A stretch of DNA of 6,832 bases from an uncultured beta proteobacterium (GTDB lineage Bacteria > Pseudomonadota > Gammaproteobacteria > Burkholderiales > Burkholderiaceae): assembly GCA_903909925.1 (NCBI GenBank), contig CAIVXR010000057.1, positions 1 to 6,832 on the forward strand, in the 5' to 3' direction. The notes beneath the pieces are model-generated. The model ran no database searches, was not told the origin of the DNA, and saw only the letters and a list, made by a program, of their open reading frames with translations. Every line of letters begins with the position of its first letter. The stretch's first letter is position 1. Made by a program: the position numbers and the translations under genes. Below, piece by piece: positions 1-6,011 of the stretch.

Positions 1-650
1 AGAAAATTCGCAGCCTTGCTTAGCTCGCTAGCAGGGAAGAGGGATAGAAGCGATTTTCCAATGCAATCATTTTTAGCAAGCAGCAGTTGTTTAATAGCAT
101 TTCTGTTCATCTCGACTATCGGATATGCATCATCTGCTTTAACGATAACGATAGACTCTGTACCAATTTCAAAGATAGATCGAAACCGTTCTTCTAGCTG
201 GCTTATTTGTAGATAATTTTGACTAATCTCTTTTTGGGCTGAGACTAAATTTTGCTGTAAGCGAGAGACCTCTGTAATGTCTCTGCCAAAAACAATAATT
301 TTTTTATTTGACGATGTTTTGATAGAGGCGCACATCATTGGCAGCGCTATATTTCTCTCGTTGCCAATCATATTAATTTGTCTAAACTTAGAAATGGTGT
401 CTGGGCTAGCATCGTCTAGTAAGCGTTGAACTTTTGTCCTGCTATCAGGCTCTACTACTTCTGACCATTTTTTCCCAATCAGATCGTCTGAAATTTGCTT
501 GGCTAAATTTTTATTATCAGAGTAGATGTCTTGAATCGATCCTAAGTCATCCAAAACAAAGGAGATATCTGCTGATGCTCGCGCTATCTGACTGAGCTCT
601 TTTCCGCTTAATTCAGCAAAAAGTTTGTCTGGATGATGTGAGATGGGCAT
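1..650 (-). CDS. ppsR: Photosynthesis gene repressor PpsR/CrtJ, N-terminal part (3' end outside window)
   Basis: PpsR (CrtJ) is a cytoplasmic PAS-domain regulator with a C-terminal helix-turn-helix that represses bch, crt and puc/puf-type genes in response to oxygen and light. I translated the minus strand by hand: the frame opens with MPISHHPDKLFAELSG at 650 and stays open for 216 codons to the window edge. Seen: an N-terminal PAS-like domain (about 20-130) closing with FGRDITEVSRLQQ (121-133), a glutamine-rich linker helix (about 131-156, LVSAQKEISQNYLQISQLEE), then the start of a second PAS domain (ERFRSIFEIGTESIVIVKADD, from 154). Two cysteines are visible (C107, C196), but the redox-active cysteine of studied PpsR proteins cannot be placed. 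Family length is roughly 460 residues, so less than half is present and the HTH is off-window. The ATG lies one base after the ppaA stop with no strong Shine-Dalgarno, suggesting translational coupling. Identity rests on the PAS/Q-linker pattern plus location next to ppaA and bchF. Confidence 0.87.
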   Translation of the reverse strand, partial: MPISHHPDKLFAELSGKELSQIARASADISFVLDDLGSIQDIYSDNKNLAKQISDDLIGKKWSEVVEPDSRTKVQRLLDDASPDTISKFRQINMIGNERNIALPMMCASIKTSSNKKIIVFGRDITEVSRLQQNLVSAQKEISQNYLQISQLEERFRSIFEIGTESIVIVKADDAYPIVEMNRNAIKQLLLAKNDCIGKSLLSLFPASELSKAANF

Positions 651-651
651 C

Positions 652-1506
652 TTAATTTAAGGCAGCTTTTTGCGCTATTAAGTCCGAAACTTTTTTAATA
701 GCCTCTTCGGCTGTGAGCTCGCAAATATCTGCAGAACACTCTTGAATGAGTTCCGGTTTGAAATCGAATAATGGGCCGCCTGCCATTGTCAGTATCCCCT
801 TGTTTTTTGAGGCCTTTTTTACTTCATTGAGCAATGTTTCCATAGTACCCCATTGATCCTCACATGAGATAGAGATTGCTAATAAATCATACGCTTGTGA
901 GTGAATGCGATCCTTGAGATCAGCGCCAGTCGTTTCAATTTCAACGGTTGTATTCCAGCCATTTAACTTAAAAAACTCACCCATGATGAGGATGCCAAGC
1001 GTGTGTTGTGATCCTGGTGCATTGATCAGTAGAGCATTGCCCTGGAATGCGGAGAGTTTGCCTTGGCTCATAAAGGCAGGGCTGAGCTGGTGAATCAGGT
1101 TCTGAGCTCGGCCTAGAGCCAAAGTTACCTCTGTAAAACTATTTTCGTCGGTTTCCCAGAGCTGCTGCAAACGCCGGGTCGATGCTGGAATCAAATTCAT
1201 ATAGAGCGAAATAAGGCTGTGCCCCGATTTTTGCATTCGATCTATAAAAGTAAAGCAGTCCGCTATGGGGCCATCTAATAAAGTTTGGCAAAAATCGACA
1301 ATCTCTGTCTGTTTTACCTCGATATTATTGACTTGGCTATCAGCCAACTGATTGGCTGATTCCAGCTTATGCCCCATCAGTAAGCGGGGGATGATTTCTG
1401 ACTCAATGGTTTTGTTGAGCCATTGCATCATTTCTGCGTTATCTAATTCGCCTAAACTAGATTGAAATGTTTTTTTCAGCGAATCCGACAAAGTCAATCT
1501 CCTCAT
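652..1506 (-). CDS. ppaA: Cobalamin-binding antirepressor PpaA/AerR
   Basis: AerR/PpaA proteins bind cobalamin and modulate the repressor PpsR/CrtJ, linking light and vitamin B12 status to photosynthesis gene expression; they are soluble. The 284-residue product has an N-terminal helical region (about 20-150, with a LW..DE segment at 116-121 like the helix-bundle cap of B12 photoreceptors) followed by a Rossmann-like B12-binding domain (about 155-280). In the latter, NAPGSQHTLGILIMGEFF (162-179) contains His168, the likely lower axial ligand by family analogy, and MAGGPLF (241-247) matches the glycine turn late in the fold. Length is usual for the family. Start choice is uncertain: the ATG at 1506 has no upstream ribosome site, whereas AGGAG (1503-1499) sits seven bases before a TTG at 1491, which would give a 279-residue protein beginning SDSLKKTFQ after Met. 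It is the first gene of a ppaA-ppsR pair, one base apart. The name AerR is equally valid. Confidence 0.9.
   Translation of the reverse strand: MRRLTLSDSLKKTFQSSLGELDNAEMMQWLNKTIESEIIPRLLMGHKLESANQLADSQVNNIEVKQTEIVDFCQTLLDGPIADCFTFIDRMQKSGHSLISLYMNLIPASTRRLQQLWETDENSFTEVTLALGRAQNLIHQLSPAFMSQGKLSAFQGNALLINAPGSQHTLGILIMGEFFKLNGWNTTVEIETTGADLKDRIHSQAYDLLAISISCEDQWGTMETLLNEVKKASKNKGILTMAGGPLFDFKPELIQECSADICELTAEEAIKKVSDLIAQKAALN
1499..1503 (-). promoter_or_regulatory. Shine-Dalgarno AGGAG inside the 5' end of the ppaA frame
   Basis: Read on the minus strand, AGGAG is followed by seven bases and a TTG codon at 1491-1489. The motif lies inside the reading frame opened by the ATG at 1506-1504, and nothing purine-rich precedes that ATG. 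This arrangement favours TTG as the true initiation codon of ppaA. Confidence 0.5.
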
Positions 1507-1589
1507 GGGGCGGTAATCGAGGCAAATTAAGGATATTTAATGCGGGCGTAAAAAATGCTGCACCGCAAAAAAATAAATCACCTTTTTTA

Positions 1590-1601
1590 CCCCAAAAGGG
1601 G
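1590..1601. repeat. Perfect 12-bp palindrome CCCCAAAAGGGG
   Basis: CCCC and GGGG arms flank AAAA, lying about 85-95 bp upstream of the ppaA ATG, in what is probably its leader or promoter. The stem is only four base pairs and no T-run follows on either strand, so it does not look like an intrinsic terminator. It could be a protein-binding site or chance. Confidence 0.35.
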
Positions 1602-1701
1602 CTATTTGCTAATGAGCCTATTTGGCATTCTTTTTGCATAAATTGCCATAGGGAAACTACCAGTAATAGGGTTAGCCCGAGGGGTATATTTTACTAAATA
1701 C

Positions 1702-1719
1702 CGTAAACTTTGATTGACA
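1702..1719. promoter_or_regulatory. Degenerate PpsR/CrtJ operator (CGT-N12-ACA) overlapping TTGACA
   Basis: CGTAAACTTTGATTGACA matches the known PpsR palindrome TGT-N12-ACA at five of six conserved bases and keeps the G often seen before ACA. Its right half coincides with a TTGACA hexamer that could be a -35 element for bchF, a position fitting repression. With one mismatch in a short motif, chance occurrence is quite possible. Confidence 0.3.
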
Positions 1720-1738
1720 CTTTTAGACTTTAAAAGTG
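1718..1738. repeat. Perfect 8-bp inverted repeat CACTTTTA-N5-TAAAAGTG upstream of bchF
   Basis: Two exact 8-base arms are separated by GACTT, centred about 58 bp before the bchF start. The dyad abuts the TTGACA hexamer and the degenerate PpsR-like box, so it would sit in or near the bchF promoter. It does not match the PpsR consensus. It could be an operator for another dimeric regulator; as an RNA hairpin it lacks a following U-tract. Arm symmetry is directly seen; function is unknown. Confidence 0.45.
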
Positions 1739-1785
1739 GGCTCTTTGTTGTTTTAGAGGTGTTTTGGAAAATTTAACGACTACGT

Positions 1786-2310
1786 ATGGAAAAAACATAT
1801 AGACCACTATATACCCCAGAAGAAAGGGTAAGAAGAGACGAGACCAAATGGACTCTTGTTCAAGGAATTTTGGCGCCCATTCAATTTATTGTTTTCCTTG
1901 TGAGTTTATACCTAGTATTGCGTTTTTTATTTACTGGAGAGGGCGAGCAAGCCGCCAATATTTCAGTAGTAGTTAAAACACTCACGCTCTACACCATCAT
2001 GATTACGGGTTGTATTTGGGAGAAGGTGGTTTTCAATTGTTATTTATTTGCCCCAGCATTTTTCTGGGAAGACGTATTCAGTATGTTGGTATTGCTTTTG
2101 CATACTCTGTATCTGGTGGCCCTAGGAACCGGGTATTTAAATCAAACTCAACTTATGTTGCTTGCTTTAGCTGCCTATACGACTTATGTGATTAATGCAG
2201 GCCAATTTATTTGGAAATTGCGTATGGCACGTTTAGATGAGGCAAAAAAAAAGATGGCGGCTACCACTCTCAATCCTGCAATGGCAAGCCCAATGGTTGA
2301 AATAATCTAA
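1786..2310 (+). CDS. bchF: 3-vinyl bacteriochlorophyllide hydratase BchF
   Basis: BchF hydrates the C3 vinyl group of (bacterio)chlorophyllide a to hydroxyethyl, a late step toward bacteriochlorophyll a, and is an integral membrane protein. The 174-residue product has the family N-terminus RPLYTPEERVRRDETKW (6-22), four hydrophobic segments (about 28-49, 61-77, 97-114, 121-139) and the conserved FAPAFFWED stretch (88-96) preceded by WEKVVFNCY (78-86). Size is typical for the family. The ATG is the only sensible start because an in-frame stop lies at 1774-1776; there is no good Shine-Dalgarno, which may mean weak or leaderless-type initiation. It is the first gene of the plus-strand run and faces ppaA across the regulatory gap. 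It is normally followed by bchN, but here bchM comes next. Confidence 0.95.
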   Translation: MEKTYRPLYTPEERVRRDETKWTLVQGILAPIQFIVFLVSLYLVLRFLFTGEGEQAANISVVVKTLTLYTIMITGCIWEKVVFNCYLFAPAFFWEDVFSMLVLLLHTLYLVALGTGYLNQTQLMLLALAAYTTYVINAGQFIWKLRMARLDEAKKKMAATTLNPAMASPMVEII

Positions 2311-2323
2311 AGGCGATGATTTG

Positions 2324-3049
2324 ATGCTTGAAAATTCTTACACCCAAAAGCGCAGTCAGCTGCAAGAGTATTTTGACCGCACTGCAGTAGATGCTTGGGC
2401 TAAGCTCACATCTACCGCTAAGGTAAGCGGTATTCGTGCCAAGGTTCGTGCTGGGCGCGAAGAGATGCGCCATGTCTTACTCAGTTATTTACCGAGCGAC
2501 TTAACTGGCCAGCGCGTTTTGGATGCTGGCTGTGGCACTGGAGTCTTAGCAGCTGATTTAGCGAAGCGGGGCGCTCATGTTGTGGCCATTGATTTATCCC
2601 CAACTTTAGTGGATTTAGCTCGCGAGAGGGTTGGTCAAGATATTGGATCTGGCTCGATTGAGTTTCGCTCTGGCGATATGTTAGACCCCGCTCTAGGAGA
2701 GTTTGATCATGTAGTTTGCATGGATTCCATGATTCACTATCACCATTTGGACATTGCTGATGCAATGGCCAAGCTTGCTGCTCGGACCCGTGCCAATATT
2801 GCCTTTACCTTTGCCCCCAATAATGCAGCGCTGAGTACCTTGTTGACGATTGGCAGTGTATTTCCAAGAAGCGATCGATCACCTTTTATTCAACCCATTT
2901 CTATTGACTCTCTTACGAGAACCTTTAGTCAGCACGATGGTTTAGTGGATTGGGCACCAATTAGTACGCAAAAAGTGCAACGCGCTTTTTATTTTTCACA
3001 GGCAATGCGTTTAAGCAAGAAGCCATCTGATCAGAATAAAGCACGATAA
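2324..3049 (+). CDS. bchM: Magnesium-protoporphyrin IX O-methyltransferase BchM
   Basis: BchM transfers a methyl group from S-adenosylmethionine to the C13 propionate of Mg-protoporphyrin IX, giving the monomethyl ester that AcsF then cyclises. The 241-residue product is a class I SAM methyltransferase: motif I VLDAGCGTG is at about residues 65-73, followed by an acidic end of beta-2 (VVAIDLS, about 86-92), and MDSMIHYHHLD further on. The N-terminal segment YFDRTAVDAWAKLTS is characteristic of BchM/ChlM. I chose ATG 2324; a TTG at 2321 is directly in front and better spaced from AGGCG (2311-2315), so the start may be one codon earlier. It lies 13 bases after bchF and 2 bases before lhaA, so co-transcription is likely. 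BchM is usually placed after bchL and near its partner bchH, neither of which is here. Confidence 0.94.
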   Translation: MLENSYTQKRSQLQEYFDRTAVDAWAKLTSTAKVSGIRAKVRAGREEMRHVLLSYLPSDLTGQRVLDAGCGTGVLAADLAKRGAHVVAIDLSPTLVDLARERVGQDIGSGSIEFRSGDMLDPALGEFDHVVCMDSMIHYHHLDIADAMAKLAARTRANIAFTFAPNNAALSTLLTIGSVFPRSDRSPFIQPISIDSLTRTFSQHDGLVDWAPISTQKVQRAFYFSQAMRLSKKPSDQNKAR

Positions 3050-3051
3050 CC

Positions 3052-4500
3052 ATGAAAATGTTCACTCTGACCTGGCGCGGCAAAGAGCTCTTTGAAGCTT
3101 GGAAGAGAGTGAGCCCAAGGTTCTTGCCTTTTGCTGATATCGCCACCAAAGAGTTGCCATTAAGTCGTCTTTTAAGGCTCTCACTATTTCAGGTCTCTGT
3201 TGGTATGGCAATGGTGATGCTGATTGGTACGCTCAACCGAGTGATGATTATTGAGTTGCAAGTAAGCGCCGCTTTAGTATCGATTATGGTTGCCTTGCCG
3301 CTGCTATTTGCACCCTTTAGAGCATTGGTTGGATTTAAGAGCGATAGTCATAAGTCTTTTCTGGGATGGCGCAGAGTCCCATATATCTGGATTGGCTCTT
3401 GGTTGCAATTTGGTGGCTTTGCAATCATGCCCTTTGCCCTCATTTTGTTATCCGGTGACACCACCTGGCCAGCTTGGTTTGCACAAGGAGCAACTGGACT
3501 TGCTTTCTTGCTGATTGGTGCTGGTATGCAGACTACCCAAACTGCCGGTCTCGCTTTAGCATCCGATCTGGCACAGCCAGAGGCAAGGCCAAGAGTAGTC
3601 GCGCTCATGTACATGATGCTATTAGTTGGTATGGCGGCCAGCAGTGCGATCTTTGGTTATTTATTGATTGATATCACACCCATTCTGTTGATTCGGGTAG
3701 TGCAGGGGGTTGCAGCAACCACTCTAGTACTCAACCTCATTGCTGCCTGGAAGCAAGAGCCTCGTCAGCCACATTTAACAGCACACTCAACTTCAACACC
3801 AAGCTTTAAAGAAACTTGGGCTACTTTTTCTCAGCAAGGTAAGGTGATGCGTTTCTTGCTAGCCTTAGGTTTGGGTACAGCTGCATTTAGTATGCAAGAC
3901 ATTATTTTGGAGCCTTATGGTGCTGAAGTATTAGGTTTATCCGTCAGCGCTACGACAGTGTTAACCAGCCTTACCTCTTTAGGTGCTCTGCTCGCATTTG
4001 GTGTGGCTGCGCGTTATTTAAATCGCGCTATTGATCCATATCGCCTTGCCTCGATTGGTGCCTTGTTTGGCATTCTGGCATTTAGCTGCGTGATTTTTTC
4101 TGAACCATTGCTTTCACCCTTGCTATTTCGTTGTGGTGCATTTTTAATTGGTTTTGGAGGTGGCTTATTTGCTGTCAGCACTTTAACTGCCGCAATGAGT
4201 TTTGAATCTGGTGGAATGAATGGTTTAGTCCTCGGCGCCTGGGGTGCAGTGCACGCTAGCGCATCTGGGATTGCGATTGCGGCTGGCGGAGTGATACGGG
4301 ATCTGATTTCTAGTTTAGCGACTCATGGTTTCTTAGGCGAGGGCCTAATCTCTAATGCCACAGGTTATAGCTTTGTGTATCACATTGAATTTTATTTACT
4401 GTTTGCTACATTGATTGCCATTGGACCTTTAGTGGTGATGAATAAGCATGCCGTAATGAATGTTTCAAAGAAGTTTGGTTTAGATGAATTGCCAAGTTAA
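3052..4500 (+). CDS. lhaA: LhaA, PucC-family light-harvesting complex assembly protein
   Basis: LhaA belongs to the PucC/BCD branch of the major facilitator superfamily and is needed for efficient assembly of light-harvesting complex 1, probably by delivering bacteriochlorophyll. The 482-residue product has about twelve hydrophobic segments, typical length, and family hallmarks: LNRVMIIEL (61-69) after the first membrane span, and GFKSDSHKSFLGWRRVPY (94-111) in the first cytoplasmic loop. A second-half GFGGGLFAVSTLTAAM motif is also present. Its place between bchM and puhA is the standard location of lhaA, which separates it from pucC linked to puc genes and from the BchG-linked paralogue. 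ATG at 3052 is 2 bases after bchM; a second in-frame ATG is at 3058. No strong ribosome site is visible, so coupling to bchM is likely. Confidence 0.93.
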   Translation: MKMFTLTWRGKELFEAWKRVSPRFLPFADIATKELPLSRLLRLSLFQVSVGMAMVMLIGTLNRVMIIELQVSAALVSIMVALPLLFAPFRALVGFKSDSHKSFLGWRRVPYIWIGSWLQFGGFAIMPFALILLSGDTTWPAWFAQGATGLAFLLIGAGMQTTQTAGLALASDLAQPEARPRVVALMYMMLLVGMAASSAIFGYLLIDITPILLIRVVQGVAATTLVLNLIAAWKQEPRQPHLTAHSTSTPSFKETWATFSQQGKVMRFLLALGLGTAAFSMQDIILEPYGAEVLGLSVSATTVLTSLTSLGALLAFGVAARYLNRAIDPYRLASIGALFGILAFSCVIFSEPLLSPLLFRCGAFLIGFGGGLFAVSTLTAAMSFESGGMNGLVLGAWGAVHASASGIAIAAGGVIRDLISSLATHGFLGEGLISNATGYSFVYHIEFYLLFATLIAIGPLVVMNKHAVMNVSKKFGLDELPS

Positions 4501-4524
4501 GTAGTGGCAAAGTATGTTTTTTCT

Positions 4525-4539
4525 CAATAAGTATTATTG
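4525..4539. repeat. AT-rich inverted repeat CAATAA-GTA-TTATTG before puhA
   Basis: Perfect 6-base arms with a 3-base spacer lie in the 56-bp lhaA-puhA gap, ending five bases before the puhA Shine-Dalgarno. The stem is weak (one G-C pair) and no T-run follows it, so a terminator is unlikely. It might be an mRNA processing or translation-control element or a chance AT-rich palindrome. Confidence 0.35.
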
Positions 4540-4544
4540 TTAAA

Positions 4545-4550
4545 AGGGAG
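4545..4550 (+). promoter_or_regulatory. puhA ribosome binding site AGGGAG
   Basis: AGGGAG lies six bases before the ATG at 4557 and is among the best plus-strand ribosome sites in the window. It fits high expression of the structural H subunit compared with the coupled, SD-poor bchM and lhaA starts upstream, and it fixes the puhA start. Confidence 0.7.
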
Positions 4551-4556
4551 AGCAAT

Positions 4557-5327
4557 ATGGCAACCGGAGCAATTACAGAGTATGTAGATGTTGCACAATT
4601 GGCGCTATATGGATTTTGGGTATTTTTTGCGGGCCTAGTTTATTACCTTACTGTAGAGAGTAAGCGCGAAGGCTTTCCGCTGGAGTATGACGTTCGTGGT
4701 GAAACCCGGCGAGCGGACGGAATAGCGGGTATGCCGATGCCAAAAACTTTCCATACAGAGTATTGGGGTGATGTGACTGTTCCTAAGGATGAGCCTCTAG
4801 AAGCCGTTGCTGCAAGACCTTCAAGCTACCTTAATGGCGCACCTTTAGTACCAACAGGCAATCCCATGCTAGACGGAGTTGGGCCAGGTGCATTTACGAA
4901 GCGTGCAGATATTCCTGACATGACATCAGAAGGTCAAAAGCGCATTCTGCCAGGCCGCTTACTGGGTCAATTTAGCGTTGCCAAACAAGACAAAACTCCT
5001 GTTGGCATGCAAGTGATCGGGGATGATGGTGTAGTTGCTGGCACCGTGAAAGAGCTCTGGATTGACCAGGCTGAAGTCGTGATTCGCTATTTTGAAATTG
5101 AAACCTTGCCAGAGTTTGGCGGTAGAAGAGTATTGTTGCCAATCAATTTTTCTAGAATCGGCAGAGAGTTCATTAAGGTGGAATCAATTCTTGGCAATCA
5201 GTTTGCTTTGGTACCGGGCTTAAAGAGTCAAGATCAGATTACTCTCTTAGAGGAAGAAAAGATCATGGCTTACTACGGTGGCGGTACTTTGTATGCGACC
5301 CCTGAGCGTCAAGAACCACTCATTTAA
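4557..5327 (+). CDS. puhA: Photosynthetic reaction centre H subunit PuhA
   Basis: PuhA caps the cytoplasmic face of the type II reaction centre and shapes proton uptake to the secondary quinone QB. The 256-residue product has one N-terminal transmembrane helix (about 12-32, ALYGFWVFFAGLVYYL), then REGFPLE (37-43), and a cytoplasmic PRC-barrel domain (about 135-250). Glu173 and Arg177 in QAEVVIRYFE fall at the same numbering as the H-subunit residues of Rhodobacter sphaeroides implicated in proton transfer near QB. The C-terminal signature DQITLLEEEKIMAYYGGGTLYATPE (226-250) is strongly conserved. Length and domain order are normal and nothing is missing. It is followed 24 bases later by puhB. 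An internal promoter ahead of puhA is possible given the 56-bp gap, but I could not identify one. Confidence 0.97.
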   Translation: MATGAITEYVDVAQLALYGFWVFFAGLVYYLTVESKREGFPLEYDVRGETRRADGIAGMPMPKTFHTEYWGDVTVPKDEPLEAVAARPSSYLNGAPLVPTGNPMLDGVGPGAFTKRADIPDMTSEGQKRILPGRLLGQFSVAKQDKTPVGMQVIGDDGVVAGTVKELWIDQAEVVIRYFEIETLPEFGGRRVLLPINFSRIGREFIKVESILGNQFALVPGLKSQDQITLLEEEKIMAYYGGGTLYATPERQEPLI

Positions 5328-5351
5328 ATTGTGATTAATTGAAAGTATTTT

Positions 5352-6011
5352 GTGAATCAAAAACCATATGAATCAGCAGAGCATGAGTTCGAGGCAGCCT
5401 TAGGGTTGCCCGAACCGTTGCCTGCTGGCGAAACAATTCTTTGGCAGGGTACCCCTAACTGGGTTGCTATGGCTAAGCATGTATTTCGTCTGCAATGGCT
5501 TGCGGTCTATTTTGCGGTGATTGTGGTTTTGCAGATCTTTACAGTAGCGGGTAGTGAAGGTGGGCTAGCTGCAGGCTGGAGTAGTGTTGCCCTTGCTGTT
5601 TTCTTAGCGCTTATTGGACTGCTGTTAGTGGGCCTGTTGGCTTACTGGTCAGCAACCACCACGATGTATACCTTAACGAATCGCCGCGTTGTGATGCGCG
5701 TAGGCATTGTTCTCACAGTGACTTTTAATCTCCCATATAAGTCACTAAAAAGTGCAGATCTAAAGTTATATAAAGATGGCACGGGCGATATCCCGATGCA
5801 AATTGCCACTGAAGATAAGATCGCCTACTTTCATCTATGGCCTCATGCACGTCCATGGCGCTTGGCAAAACCAGAGCCGATGATGCGCTGTGTTCCAGAG
5901 GCAAAGCAGGTAGCGGCATTGCTTACAGATGCTTGGATGGTTTCTACTGGTTTGAGCAATATGGAGAGACAAGATATCCGACTTGAAGAAAGAGGAGTGC
6001 AGACTGCATGA
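5352..6011 (+). CDS. puhB: Photosynthetic complex assembly protein PuhB
   Basis: PuhB is a membrane protein required for efficient assembly of the reaction centre. The 219-residue product starts with a soluble EHEFEAALGLPEPLPAGETILWQG segment (10-33), diagnostic of the family, followed by two hydrophobic segments (about 48-66 and 78-98) and a bacterial PH-like domain marked by YTLTNRRVVMRVGIVL (106-121) and NLPY (126-129). The start is a GTG at 5352; the family N-terminus begins just ahead of the EHEFEA stretch, so a much later start would truncate it. The ribosome site is weak (GAAAG at 5341). The stop overlaps the puhC start in ATGA, the usual sign of translational coupling in the puhABC unit. 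Confidence 0.93.
   Translation: MNQKPYESAEHEFEAALGLPEPLPAGETILWQGTPNWVAMAKHVFRLQWLAVYFAVIVVLQIFTVAGSEGGLAAGWSSVALAVFLALIGLLLVGLLAYWSATTTMYTLTNRRVVMRVGIVLTVTFNLPYKSLKSADLKLYKDGTGDIPMQIATEDKIAYFHLWPHARPWRLAKPEPMMRCVPEAKQVAALLTDAWMVSTGLSNMERQDIRLEERGVQTA

Larger units (their letters stand above)
1507..1785. promoter_or_regulatory. Divergent ppaA / bchF intergenic regulatory region
   Basis: This AT-rich gap separates the minus-strand ppaA-ppsR unit from the plus-strand bchF-acsF run, so promoters for both directions are expected here. I found no perfect TGT-N12-ACA PpsR box; TGT occurs at 1746, 1749 and 1760, but none has ACA at the right distance. A degenerate box is at 1702-1719, a TTGACA hexamer at 1714-1719 (no good -10 element 16-18 bases downstream), and inverted repeats at 1590-1601 and 1718-1738. 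bchF lacks a convincing Shine-Dalgarno. No credible small gene or RNA was recognised; short open frames here cross the ppaA start and have no supporting features. Confidence 0.6.

Noticed and set aside
16..216. A 66-codon plus-strand open frame with a hydrophobic start.
   Set aside because: It is antisense to the ppsR frame, whose PAS and linker motifs are convincing.
1590..1610. CCCCAAAAGGGG as an intrinsic terminator.
   Set aside because: The stem has only four base pairs and no T-run follows on either strand.
1457..1697. Short open frames on both strands across the ppaA start and its upstream gap (60 and 76 codons).
   Set aside because: They overlap the well-supported ppaA N-terminus, lack clear ribosome sites and resemble no known protein; a leader peptide cannot be excluded but nothing supports it.
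1714..1742. A full sigma-70 promoter for bchF built on TTGACA at 1714-1719.
   Set aside because: No TATAAT-like hexamer occurs 16-18 bases downstream, so only the -35-like element can be pointed out.
1746..1777. TGT triplets at 1746, 1749 and 1760 as halves of PpsR boxes.
   Set aside because: No ACA lies 12 bases after any of them.
5725..5919. Minus-strand open frames opposite puhB and puhC (64-85 codons).
   Set aside because: They are shadows of the conserved plus-strand genes with no independent support.
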